A stretch of 64,000 nucleotides of DNA, from the NCBI GenBank assembly GCA_037625715.1, contig JASJHQ010000076.1:1-64000 (forward strand), given 5' to 3'. Below are positions 1 to 8,595 of this stretch, piece after piece (positions within the stretch are counted from its first letter, which is position 1; each line of letters starts with the position of its first letter). This stretch comes from JABAYQ01 sp018608925 (lineage in GTDB: Bacteria > Bacteroidota > Bacteroidia > Flavobacteriales > UBA7312). The translations under genes and the position numbers were made by a program. The notes beneath the pieces were generated by a model. The model was given only the letters and a program-made list of their open reading frames with translations. It was not told the origin of the DNA and ran no database searches.

Positions 1-560
1 CATACTGATGTAACTATTGAAATAAATGAGTTTAAACTTATTTGATTAGCAACCTGTGCGCTTATCTGATAATTTCCTAAAAACTGAACCGACAATGGAG
101 AGACAAAATAATATCCGAATAAAATACCTAAAATAAAAAGCAAAGAAACATAAAAGACAATTCCTCTTGAGTACTTTCTTTCTCCATCACTAAGTGCAGG
201 GCCAATAAACCTCCATATTTCCCAAATTATATACGGAAAGGATATAACAAAACCTGCAACTATTGAAGAAACAATATGAGTGCTAAACTGACCCGGCATA
301 GTAAAGTTATTCAATTCGAAAAGAGTTTCCATAATGCAAAAAGCATCTCCTAAACCTAAAGAATTAGACAACCAACAAAACCAAGTATAAGTAACAAAAC
401 CAGGATCTTTAGACGCAAATATTATAGTATCAAAAAGAATAGCCGGGTTTAAAAAAGCCATAATAGCAAACAAAAAAATAGCTGCCGCACTTCTAATAAG
501 GTGCCACCTTAATATTTCTAAATGATCTAAAAAAGATTGTTCCTTTCCTATTTTCTCCAT
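1..560 (-). CDS. tatC: Sec-independent translocase subunit TatC (3' end outside window)
   Basis: Inner-membrane core of the twin-arginine pathway, which binds signal peptides of folded exported proteins. The first 186 codons are visible and the rest lies left of the window. The product begins MEKIGKEQSFLDHLEILRW, the usual TatC N-terminus (HLxxLR before the first membrane helix). Further on it contains the periplasmic stretch FVSPLSVQFLGNYQIS, which matches the conserved loop of Bacteroidota TatC. Start ATG at 560 shares its A with the TAA stop of kdsD (TAATG), so the two genes are probably translationally coupled. TatA is not in the window. Confidence 0.93.
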   Translation of the reverse strand, partial: MEKIGKEQSFLDHLEILRWHLIRSAAAIFLFAIMAFLNPAILFDTIIFASKDPGFVTYTWFCWLSNSLGLGDAFCIMETLFELNNFTMPGQFSTHIVSSIVAGFVISFPYIIWEIWRFIGPALSDGERKYSRGIVFYVSLLFILGILFGYYFVSPLSVQFLGNYQISAQVANQISLNSFISIVTSV

Positions 561-1525
561 TACAATATTCCTTCTTTTAACATATCATGAATATGAACAA
601 TTCCGACGTATGTTTTACCATCTAACACTACTATTTGAGAAATAGTATTTTTTTCCATCAATTTGAGTCCATCAATTGCTAGAGCATCTTTATGAATTGT
701 TTTTGGCATTTTATTCATAACATCTTTAGCACCCAAACTATTTATATCTAATTTTTTTTCAATTATTCTTCTTATATCTCCATCAGTAATTATTCCAACA
801 ATTTCTTGGTCAGACATTACCACTGATGCGCCTAATCTTTTACGAGAAATTTCAACAATAACATCGTACATAGAATCGTCAATATCAACTCTTGGCATAT
901 GATCAGAATTACAAAGATCGCTCATCTTAAGGAAAAGCCTTTTACCTAAAGATCCACCGGGATGAAAACGAGCAAAATCTTTATCACTAAAATTTCTTGA
1001 TTGCAATAAACAAACAGCAAGAGCATCGCCCAAAACTAATTGAGCGGTAGTGCTAGTGGTTGGAGCTAAATTATTTGGACAGGCTTCTTTTTCAACAAAG
1101 GAGTTTAAAAACCAATCGGAATGACTAACTAGGTAAGAATCTTTGTTTCCACACAAAGCAATAATTTTATTACCCATTGATTTAATTAATGGAACAATTG
1201 CTTTAATTTCTGATGTATTACCGCTTTTTGACAAACATAATACTACATCATTTTCTTGAATGTTACCTAAATCACCATGAGAAGCATCTCCAGCATGCAT
1301 AAAAACAGATGGCTGACCAGTAGAATTGAAAGTAGAAACAATTTTTTGAGAAATATTTGCACTTTTGCCGATACCTGTAACAATTATTCTTCCACTACTA
1401 TTTAAAATTTCACTTACTATCTCAGCAAAGTCTTCATTAACAAGATTCTCCAAGGCAAGAATGGACTGACCTTCGTTAATTATAGTAGCTTTTGCTGATT
1501 CTAAAATTTGTTTAGTTGTTCTCAA
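560..1525 (-). CDS. kdsD: D-arabinose 5-phosphate isomerase, KdsD/KpsF/GutQ family
   Basis: Interconverts ribulose 5-phosphate and arabinose 5-phosphate, the first step towards Kdo for lipopolysaccharide. Domain order is an N-terminal SIS sugar-isomerase domain (RIIVTGIGKSANISQKI, then HGDLGNI and CLSKSGNTSE) followed by two CBS repeats (about residues 200-320; GIITDGDIRR in the first). The frame is open to about 1572 without an ATG. I place the start at TTG 1525 (321 aa) because TTG 1552 lies inside a -7 promoter element at 1550-1557 and because 321 aa and the start LRTTKQILESAKATI fit the family. Operon with tatC. The start codon is inferred; the function is well supported. Confidence 0.9.
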   Translation of the reverse strand: MRTTKQILESAKATIINEGQSILALENLVNEDFAEIVSEILNSSGRIIVTGIGKSANISQKIVSTFNSTGQPSVFMHAGDASHGDLGNIQENDVVLCLSKSGNTSEIKAIVPLIKSMGNKIIALCGNKDSYLVSHSDWFLNSFVEKEACPNNLAPTTSTTAQLVLGDALAVCLLQSRNFSDKDFARFHPGGSLGKRLFLKMSDLCNSDHMPRVDIDDSMYDVIVEISRKRLGASVVMSDQEIVGIITDGDIRRIIEKKLDINSLGAKDVMNKMPKTIHKDALAIDGLKLMEKNTISQIVVLDGKTYVGIVHIHDMLKEGIL

Positions 1526-1549
1526 AAATAATTTTACTTTTTTGTGGTA

Positions 1550-1557
1550 CAAAGCTA
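1550..1557 (-). promoter_or_regulatory. -7 promoter element for kdsD-tatC
   Basis: On the minus strand this reads TAGCTTTG, an exact TAnnTTTG, 24 bases before TTG 1525. No convincing -33 TTG is seen at the right distance. Confidence 0.5.
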
Positions 1558-1627
1558 TAAATTTATTGTAGCTTTATTAATACTTTGGTACTTAAACAAA
1601 AGTATCACTTTTACTTTACAATACTTA

Positions 1628-3817
1628 ATGAACAAAGAAACAATATCTTTAAAACAAGAGCTTGACAGCTATTTTGGTTTCAAAGAATTCAAAGGGCAAC
1701 AAGAAGCAATTATTCAAAACACTCTTGACGGAAAGGATTCATTTGTAGTTATGCCTACAGGAGGAGGAAAGTCTATGTGCTATCAACTACCCGCTTTAAT
1801 GATGGATGGATGCGCAATAGTAATTTCCCCACTAATCGCCTTAATGAAAAATCAGGTGGACGCAATTAGAGGATTTAATGAAAGTGACAGCATAGCTCAC
1901 GTACTAAACTCATCATTGTCTAAAAGAGATGTTTTAAAAGTAAAAGAAGATGTGAATTCTGGTAAGACCAAGCTACTTTATCTAGCACCAGAATCCTTAA
2001 CTAAGGAAGAAAATATTGAATTCTTAAGTAACAGAACAATATCTTTTTACGCCATAGATGAGGCCCACTGTATTTCGGAGTGGGGGCATGATTTCAGACC
2101 AGAATACAGAAACATCAGAAGGATTGTAGAAAATATTGGTAGGGCACCTATAATAGCACTTACAGCTACTGCAACTACTAAAGTAAGGGAAGATATTCAG
2201 AAAAATTTAGGCATTAGCGATTGCCCTGTATACCTAGACTCTTTTAACAGAACTAATTTATACTATGACATTAGACCAAAAATTAATGTCGAAAAAGAAA
2301 TAATCAAGTACATAAAACAAAATACTGGTAAATCAGGAATTGTTTATTGTTTGAGTAGAAAAAAAGTAGAAGACATAGCAGAAACCTTACAGGTAAATGG
2401 AATAAATGCCCTCCCTTATCACGCTGGCTTAGAAGCCAAAACAAGAATAAAACATCAAGATGCTTTTCTAATGGAAGAAGCAGATGTAATTGTGGCTACT
2501 ATTGCATTCGGAATGGGTATTGACAAGCCAGATATTCGTTTTGTTATTCACCATGACATTCCTAAAAGTTTAGAAAGTTATTACCAAGAAACAGGAAGAG
2601 CTGGTAGAGATGGTGGAGAAGGAAATTGCGTAACTTTTTACAGCTATAAAGATATTGAGAAGCTCGAAAAGTTCTTGCAAGGAAAGCCAGTTGCAGAACA
2701 AGAAATAGGAAGACAATTAATTTTAGAAACTATTTCGTTTGCAGAAACCTCAATGTGTAGAAGAAAATATATTCTTCATTACTTTGGAGAATATTTCGAT
2801 AATAAGGATTGCAATGAAATGTGTGATAACTGCAAGTTTCCAAAACCTAATTTTGAAGGTAAAAAATACGTTAAGCAAGTAATTGACACAATTAAGCTTT
2901 TTAACGAAAAATTAAAGGCTAAAGAAATTGTAAAAATCATAGTTGGAGAAAGCAATACTTTCACAAAACAACACAAAGCCGAAACCCTTGATATTTTTGG
3001 CATAGGCAAAGATAAAAGCAAACAATTCTGGCATGCTATTATTCGTCAAACTCTAGTAAAAGGATTAATTTATAAGGAAATTGAAACTTACGGCATACTT
3101 AAAGTAAGTGAAAAAGGATACGAATTTTTTGAAAATCAATACGACATCCTACTTACAGAAGACCATGATTACGATGCTATTAACGCTAAAAATGCTAGCC
3201 TGAGCAATCAAAAAGGATCTGCAGCCGATAAAGTTTTATTCGAAATCTTGAAATCAACAAGAAAGAGCCATGCGAAAGAAATAAACCTTCCTCCTACTAT
3301 TATTTTCTCGGAAGCTTCTTTAATAGATATGGCTAATCAATATCCAATAAATATTGAGGAGCTTAGCCAAATACATGGTGTTGGCGCAGGAAAAGCAAAG
3401 AAATACGGTGAGCCTTATATTTACGAGATCAAAGAACATGTTGAAGCTAACGACATAGAGAGGCCAAACGATATGGTTGTTAAAACAATCGTTAAGCAAT
3501 CTAGCAACAAGGTTTTCATCATCCAAAGCATTGACAGAAAACTCTCCATTGAAGATATTGCGTCCGCTAAAGGATTAAAAGTAGACGAATTACTTAGTCA
3601 AATAGAAACTATTGTGATTTCTGGAACTAAAGTAAACCTCAACTACTATATTAATGAAATTCTTGACGAATATCAGCAAGAAGAATTAGACGAATTTTAT
3701 AGAAATTCAGAAGAAGCTACCTTTGATGAAGCAAGAAATGAGTTCGATGAAGACGAATACAATGACGAAGAATTAAGACTGTATCGTATTAAGTTTATTT
3801 CTGACGTAGCAAACTAA
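1628..3817 (+). CDS. recQ: ATP-dependent DNA helicase RecQ
   Basis: 3'-5' helicase of recombination and fork repair, 729 aa. Seen: Walker A MPTGGGKS at about residues 42-49, DEAH box with CISEWGHDFRPEY at about 144, helicase motif VI QETGRAGRDG, the RecQ-Ct zinc site from about residue 377 (CRRKYILHYF then CNEMCDNC), and an HRDC domain near 545-620 (IHGVGAGKAKKYG). The C-terminus is a long acidic tail rich in D and E. The start ATG 1628 is chosen because the frame upstream to 1544 encodes a hydrophobic stretch unlike RecQ and overlaps the divergent kdsD. Its 3' end overlaps the convergent M20 peptidase gene by 23 bases. Confidence 0.96.
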   Translation: MNKETISLKQELDSYFGFKEFKGQQEAIIQNTLDGKDSFVVMPTGGGKSMCYQLPALMMDGCAIVISPLIALMKNQVDAIRGFNESDSIAHVLNSSLSKRDVLKVKEDVNSGKTKLLYLAPESLTKEENIEFLSNRTISFYAIDEAHCISEWGHDFRPEYRNIRRIVENIGRAPIIALTATATTKVREDIQKNLGISDCPVYLDSFNRTNLYYDIRPKINVEKEIIKYIKQNTGKSGIVYCLSRKKVEDIAETLQVNGINALPYHAGLEAKTRIKHQDAFLMEEADVIVATIAFGMGIDKPDIRFVIHHDIPKSLESYYQETGRAGRDGGEGNCVTFYSYKDIEKLEKFLQGKPVAEQEIGRQLILETISFAETSMCRRKYILHYFGEYFDNKDCNEMCDNCKFPKPNFEGKKYVKQVIDTIKLFNEKLKAKEIVKIIVGESNTFTKQHKAETLDIFGIGKDKSKQFWHAIIRQTLVKGLIYKEIETYGILKVSEKGYEFFENQYDILLTEDHDYDAINAKNASLSNQKGSAADKVLFEILKSTRKSHAKEINLPPTIIFSEASLIDMANQYPINIEELSQIHGVGAGKAKKYGEPYIYEIKEHVEANDIERPNDMVVKTIVKQSSNKVFIIQSIDRKLSIEDIASAKGLKVDELLSQIETIVISGTKVNLNYYINEILDEYQQEELDEFYRNSEEATFDEARNEFDEDEYNDEELRLYRIKFISDVAN

Positions 3818-4973
3818 TTGTTAAAGCAGCCATAAGCTCTACACTGGTAAGAAAAGATTTTTCTTGGACGTCAAAATTTGAGTTATGTAATTTTCTTTGA
3901 GGCTCTCCTTCAAAACCCACTCCAATTCTGTAAAAACAAGCAGGCACATGATGAGAATAGAAAGCAAAGTCTTCTGCCGTCATTCTTTTAGGTATATCAA
4001 TAACAGAGTCTGCTCCTAAAATCAGCTTTGCCTCTTTCTTACAAAAAGCAGTAAGCACATTATCGTTTTTCAAAAAAGGATAACCAATTTTTATTTCAAG
4101 GTTGCAACTTGCTCCATGCTTTTCGGCGATAGTATCACAAATTGTTCTAATTTCTCGATGCGCTTCTTTTCTCCACTTTTCATCCATAGCCCTAAATGTC
4201 CCTTTTAGCTTTACTGTTTCTGGAACTATATTACCTAATGTTCCTCCTTCAATCGCACCTAGAGACATAATAGTATCGGAAATAGGATCAAACTTATCGT
4301 ACAATGCAGAAATAATTTGGGCTACAATCTTTAGAGGATTAATGTTATTTTGAGGAATAGCTGCATGGCCTCCTACCCCATTTACTGTTAAATAAAGCTC
4401 GTCGGCTGAAGCCATAAATAAACCTTCTCTTATTCCAACAGTTCCTGACAACAACTCTGGAGAAACATGCTGACCTAATATTAAATCTACATCCGGATTC
4501 TTTAAAACTCCCTCCTTAATCATTAGAGAAGCTCCTCCAGGCAAGGTTTCCTCTCCAGGCTGAAAAATAAATTTTACTGTGCCCGACCAATCCTTTTTTG
4601 TTTCATTTAGAATTTTAGCCACACCTAGTAAAGAAGCCGTATGAAAGTCATGACCACAAGCGTGCATAACGCCTTTATTTATAGAGCGATAATCTACAGT
4701 ATTTGTTTCTTGAATAGGAAGTGCATCGATATCAGCACGAAGCGCAATACATTTACCTGCAGAATTAGAACCCTCAATAATAGCAACAATACCAGTTTTA
4801 ACATAACCGGCTCTAAAGTCTATTCCGTATTCGCTTAACTTTTGTTGAATAAATTCAGATGTCTGAAATTCTTCGAAAGAAAGTTCTGGATTCATATGTA
4901 AATGCCTCCTAACATCAACCACCTCATTGTGGTATAATGCAGACAAATCCTTTATTTTTTTAAATACCATCAT
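3795..4973 (-). CDS. M20-family amidohydrolase (N-acyl-amino-acid/hippurate hydrolase type)
   Basis: Cytosolic zinc-dependent amidohydrolase, 392 aa, without a signal peptide. Seen: RADIDALPI, the metal motif HACGHDFHT (about residue 105), the catalytic FQPGEE, and the C-terminal metal ligand regions MTAEDFAFY and LHNSNFD. The dimerisation (lid) domain lies between. Close relatives cleave N-acetyl or other N-acyl amino acids; the substrate here cannot be read from the sequence. The start overlaps the stop of the TSUP gene (ATGATG, with TGA inside), so the two are coupled and probably share the promoter at 5353-5360. Confidence 0.88.
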   Translation of the reverse strand: MMVFKKIKDLSALYHNEVVDVRRHLHMNPELSFEEFQTSEFIQQKLSEYGIDFRAGYVKTGIVAIIEGSNSAGKCIALRADIDALPIQETNTVDYRSINKGVMHACGHDFHTASLLGVAKILNETKKDWSGTVKFIFQPGEETLPGGASLMIKEGVLKNPDVDLILGQHVSPELLSGTVGIREGLFMASADELYLTVNGVGGHAAIPQNNINPLKIVAQIISALYDKFDPISDTIMSLGAIEGGTLGNIVPETVKLKGTFRAMDEKWRKEAHREIRTICDTIAEKHGASCNLEIKIGYPFLKNDNVLTAFCKKEAKLILGADSVIDIPKRMTAEDFAFYSHHVPACFYRIGVGFEGEPQRKLHNSNFDVQEKSFLTSVELMAALTISLLRQK

Positions 4974-5335
4974 TTACCAAAAACTAGTTTCACACCTCCA
5001 ACTAACATTATAAGACCGAAGATTTTTTTAAGCATTTTAGCATCTAGATTTACTGCCCATTTTGAACTAAAGTATCCGCCCAAGATAAAAGCAGCGGCTA
5101 CAATCATAGCATATTTCCATTCTACATATCCAGCTTTGTGATAGTTCCAAGCTGCAAGAACACCTATTGGTGGAAGCATGATTGCTAAACTGGTTCCTTG
5201 TGCAACATGCTGGCTCAAGCCCATCAACACCAATAAAGGAATAATAATTAAACCTCCACCAACGCCAACAAAACCACTTAACAAACCAGCACAAATTCCT
5301 ATAAGCACTAGCATTACAATTGTTGATACTTCCAT
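4970..5335 (-). CDS. Half-size TSUP (TauE/SafE) family permease
   Basis: Membrane protein of 121 aa with about four helices. The N-terminal helix carries the TSUP signature GLLSGFVGVGGGLIIIP, and GTSLAIMLP follows. Family members are usually about 250 aa with two such halves and are proposed anion or sulfur-compound exporters; this protein has one half only. The ORF is intact, with no frameshift remnant on either side, so it is a genuine short form that probably works as a dimer. The substrate is unknown. It is upstream of and coupled to the M20 peptidase. Confidence 0.85.
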   Translation of the reverse strand: MEVSTIVMLVLIGICAGLLSGFVGVGGGLIIIPLLVLMGLSQHVAQGTSLAIMLPPIGVLAAWNYHKAGYVEWKYAMIVAAAFILGGYFSSKWAVNLDAKMLKKIFGLIMLVGGVKLVFGK

Positions 5336-5352
5336 TTTATTTGAATATTAAA

Positions 5353-5360
5353 CAAAAATA
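5353..5360 (-). promoter_or_regulatory. -7 promoter element for the TSUP-M20 operon
   Basis: Minus strand TATTTTTG, exact TAnnTTTG, 17 bases before ATG 5335. Confidence 0.5.
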
Positions 5361-5373
5361 GACAATTCCATCT

Positions 5374-5381
5374 TATCTTTG
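5374..5381 (+). promoter_or_regulatory. -7 promoter element for the MBL hydrolase
   Basis: TATCTTTG, exact TAnnTTTG, only 4 bases before ATG 5386, so the mRNA would start at or next to the start codon. It is divergent from the TSUP promoter 13 bases away. Confidence 0.55.
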
Positions 5382-5385
5382 TAAG

Positions 5386-6027
5386 ATGATAGAAATACAA
5401 AGCTTCACATTTAACGGATTTCAAGAAAACACTTACGTTTTATTTGATCAAACAAAAGAGTGCATCATTATTGACCCAGGATGTTATGAAAAATCAGAAC
5501 AGCAAACCTTAGTCGATTTTATTGAAAATAATCAACTAAAACCTGTTAAGCTCATAAACACCCACTGTCATATTGATCATGTTTTAGGAAATAAATTCGT
5601 TGCTGAAAAATGGAATCTCCCTTTATACATGCACGAAAAAGATTTGCCAACATTAAAAAGCGTGTCAGATTATTGTAAAGTCTATGGGTTTCATAACTAT
5701 GACCCTAGTCCCGAACCAAGCGCATTTCTAAACCACGAAGACGAACTTACTTTTGGTCAGAGCAGTTTAGATATTTGTTTTACTCCAGGGCACGCTCCAG
5801 GACACATTGTTCTTCATAGCCCATCTCAAAAATTTGTAATTGGAGGAGACGTATTATTCTACACAAGTATTGGCCGCACAGACTTGCCGGGCGGAGACCA
5901 CGACACTCTTATTAATAGCATAAAAGAAAATTTGTTAGTAATGGATGATGATACAGTTGTTTATTGTGGCCATGGTCAGCCAACAAAAATAGGTTTTGAA
6001 AAAATAAATAATCCTTTTTTAAAATAA
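5386..6027 (+). CDS. MBL-fold metallo-hydrolase, glyoxalase II/YcbL type
   Basis: 213 aa cytosolic metallo-beta-lactamase-fold hydrolase. Metal-binding motifs are all present: THCHIDH (about residues 58-64), the second histidine in TPGHAPGHI, the bridging aspartate in VIGGDVLF and the last histidine in YCGHGQPT. The single-domain length fits the short YcbL-like glyoxalase II relatives, which hydrolyse thioesters such as S-lactoylglutathione; the actual substrate is not known, and Bacteroidota often lack glutathione. It stands alone with its own promoter and is convergent with the MFS gene one base downstream. Confidence 0.88.
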   Translation: MIEIQSFTFNGFQENTYVLFDQTKECIIIDPGCYEKSEQQTLVDFIENNQLKPVKLINTHCHIDHVLGNKFVAEKWNLPLYMHEKDLPTLKSVSDYCKVYGFHNYDPSPEPSAFLNHEDELTFGQSSLDICFTPGHAPGHIVLHSPSQKFVIGGDVLFYTSIGRTDLPGGDHDTLINSIKENLLVMDDDTVVYCGHGQPTKIGFEKINNPFLK

Positions 6028-6028
6028 A

Positions 6029-7261
6029 CTATTGACTCTGAGCTTCTCGCTTATCATAATCTAGAACTAAAAGATAATAAGAGAAAACTCCTAAGCCGTA
6101 CAAAACAGCTGTGACATAGAAGATGTAAGCATATGGCAAATCCATCGACTTAAGGTATCTAAATATCTGAGAACTAAAGTACCAACTACCACTCCAAATA
6201 GCAGCAGTTACTGCACTAAGAATTTCTTGGTTTTGTTTACCGACATAATTCATCGTTAACTCTGATGTCATTGGGGCAGCCATATTCATTAAAGGTGTCC
6301 TAATCCAGTAACAGAATATCGCTAATGGCAATGCCCACCAATGGTCTGCATAAAATTCTGTAGTTGCCAAGGCTATTAAAGCTAAAACCGCAAAAGACTG
6401 AGTAAATGTAATCCCTTTTTTAAATCCTAACTTATTTTTTACCTTAGGAACGAGTAAGGCCATAATAGCGACTAGAACACTAGCAACAGTTCCAACCAAT
6501 GCAAATTGGGCCGAATCCAAACCATAAATATGAAAAAAGAATAAATTGATAAAGGGAATAGTTAAACCCGCTCCAACCGCAATTATAAAAGTGGGTATAA
6601 GCGCTTTTAATAAAAGATTCCAATTATACGATTTAAGCTGAATCCCTTTTTTCTCTGACTTTATAATAACGTTATCTATTTTCAAACGCATTAAAAAATA
6701 GAGTCCGACATAACTAATCAAAGCAATTAGAATAAGCATTTTTCCTTCGTCAATATCTTTAATAGTTTGACTAAGGGTATATATTAAAATGCCACTTAAA
6801 ATAGTTCCAAAACTATGGGTAGCATAATTTAATGAAATGGCATGAGATCGATTTTCAACAGAAGTATTTCGCATCACAAATGGCAAGCTACTTACCTGAA
6901 AACTAGTAAAAACTACTCCCCATAAGACGAACAAAAAAGGCAACAATGAAAACAACTGAAGCTTTATCGATAATATCATTATAATTGCGACAGTAGGCAC
7001 ACCAATGCTTCCAATTAAAAAGAAAGGCTTTAGTTTTTTACCTTTTATAAAAAAGCCAAGTGGAAAGGCCAAAACCATGACTGCCAAGAAACGATAGGAA
7101 ATAAAATTTGCAATTTCGGGATCAGAAAATCCGTTTTTAACAAGATAAATATTAAGAATAAGAAAAAAAGCTGATCCAACTAATTGAATAAAAAACTCCG
7201 CTTTAATCATTAGTAAAACGTGAGCTTCAATACTAGCGTACTGTTTTAAAATCTTTTTCAA
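6029..7261 (-). CDS. MFS transporter, last gene of the kynurenine operon
   Basis: 410 aa with about 12 hydrophobic segments and a central basic loop (near residues 195-215), the layout of the major facilitator superfamily. I recognise no substrate-specific motif. The ATG overlaps the kmo stop by four bases (ATGA), so it is co-translated with kmo and kynU. Position suggests uptake or export of a tryptophan-pathway compound; this is inference from context only. Confidence 0.8.
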   Translation of the reverse strand: MKKILKQYASIEAHVLLMIKAEFFIQLVGSAFFLILNIYLVKNGFSDPEIANFISYRFLAVMVLAFPLGFFIKGKKLKPFFLIGSIGVPTVAIIMILSIKLQLFSLLPFLFVLWGVVFTSFQVSSLPFVMRNTSVENRSHAISLNYATHSFGTILSGILIYTLSQTIKDIDEGKMLILIALISYVGLYFLMRLKIDNVIIKSEKKGIQLKSYNWNLLLKALIPTFIIAVGAGLTIPFINLFFFHIYGLDSAQFALVGTVASVLVAIMALLVPKVKNKLGFKKGITFTQSFAVLALIALATTEFYADHWWALPLAIFCYWIRTPLMNMAAPMTSELTMNYVGKQNQEILSAVTAAIWSGSWYFSSQIFRYLKSMDLPYAYIFYVTAVLYGLGVFSYYLLVLDYDKREAQSQ

Positions 7262-8595
7262 TCTATTAAATCCAACATCATATTTTCTACCTCAGAAGAA
7301 TCCCATTTTTTATCAATATCAGGAACTTCCATAATTTTCTGCATCAACTTTTCTTGCTTTAGTCCTATTTGCCAAGCTTGAGAATAACGAATATTACTAA
7401 AGGAAACCATGGAGTATAAAGGCAACCATTTTTTGGGATGCTTCTTTGAAAAGTGAAGTTCAATTTTTTTCTGAAGCAGGAAATTACTATCGGCAGTCTT
7501 GTCACGCATTACAATAAAGTTATGCATAGACAGGTCTTGCAAACCGTCACCATCTGGTTTTCTTATCTCAGAATATTCATTAAAACAAGAGAGCCAGTCG
7601 TCGCCATGTTTAGCCATCAATTGATCTAACACATAGCAACCTTCAAAACCAGCATTCATACCCTGACCATAAAAAGGAACCGTTGCATGAGCTGCGTCTC
7701 CAATTAAAAGAACCTTATCAGAAACTGTCCAAGGATCACATCTCATTATACTTAAAGAGGATGTTTTATTAGTCTTATAATCTTGTAAGATGTCTGGTAT
7801 TAAGTCAAGAGTATCTGGAAATACTTCTTTGAAGAAATTTAAAATTTGATCATCCGTTTTTAGATTATTAAACGAATACTCTCCATCATAAGGAAAAAAC
7901 AAAGTACATGTAAAAGAACCATCCAGATTAGGCAACGCTATTAACATGAAATTGCCTCTTGGCCAAATATGAAGTGCATTTTTTTCGAGCTTATAACTTC
8001 CATCTTCATTAGCAGGAATAGTCAATTCTTTATACCCATGTTCTATGAAGTTTTGAGAATATTGAAACCTATCCTGACGCATCATTTTAGAACGAATAGC
8101 TGAATAAGCACCATCGGCACCAATTATTCGATCAGACTCTACTTTAACTTCCTCTCCATCCTTATTTTCGAAAAATGCAGTTGCAGTTTGAAGATCAACA
8201 TCCAGACACTTATGATCAAATTTAATAGTTACATTTTCTTGCTGATCAGCTAGATTAAGTAATAATAAATTTAATCCCCCTCTAGAAACAGAATAAATTG
8301 CTTCCCCATCTTGTCCATATTGTTGATCGGTTAATGTTCCATCCACACCATGCATTACTCTTTTATACATTGGGATAGCCATCTTTTCGACTTCTTTGTC
8401 TACTCCAATTGCTTTTAGGGCGGTCCATCCTCTAACAGAAAGGGCTAAGTTAATAGATCTTCCAGCTAACATTTTAGCATTACGCATATCAGACCTTCTT
8501 TCGAAAACCTCTACCTCGTGACCTCTCTTTGCTAAATAGATTGCTTCTAGGGAACCAACTAAACCAGCACCTGCTATTGTTATTTTATTACTCAT
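7258..8595 (-). CDS. kmo: Kynurenine 3-monooxygenase
   Basis: FAD- and NADPH-dependent hydroxylation of L-kynurenine to 3-hydroxykynurenine. 445 aa, the family length. Seen: the FAD dinucleotide motif GAGLVG with the following FERR (residues about 8-33), the internal DG motif IIGADGAYSAIRSK, and the second FAD motif GDAAHATVPFYGQGMNAGFEG near residue 297, which is the characteristic KMO version. The C-terminus carries the membrane-proximal region of the family in a soluble-looking form. The start overlaps the kynU stop by four bases. Confidence 0.95.
   Translation of the reverse strand: MSNKITIAGAGLVGSLEAIYLAKRGHEVEVFERRSDMRNAKMLAGRSINLALSVRGWTALKAIGVDKEVEKMAIPMYKRVMHGVDGTLTDQQYGQDGEAIYSVSRGGLNLLLLNLADQQENVTIKFDHKCLDVDLQTATAFFENKDGEEVKVESDRIIGADGAYSAIRSKMMRQDRFQYSQNFIEHGYKELTIPANEDGSYKLEKNALHIWPRGNFMLIALPNLDGSFTCTLFFPYDGEYSFNNLKTDDQILNFFKEVFPDTLDLIPDILQDYKTNKTSSLSIMRCDPWTVSDKVLLIGDAAHATVPFYGQGMNAGFEGCYVLDQLMAKHGDDWLSCFNEYSEIRKPDGDGLQDLSMHNFIVMRDKTADSNFLLQKKIELHFSKKHPKKWLPLYSMVSFSNIRYSQAWQIGLKQEKLMQKIMEVPDIDKKWDSSEVENMMLDLID

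Noticed and set aside
1544..1627. Longer recQ reading from 1544
   Set aside because: Encodes a hydrophobic leader foreign to RecQ and overlaps the kdsD promoter; ATG 1628 fits the family.
4102..4838. Plus-strand frames opposite the M20 peptidase
   Set aside because: Overlap conserved catalytic regions of the peptidase; shadows.
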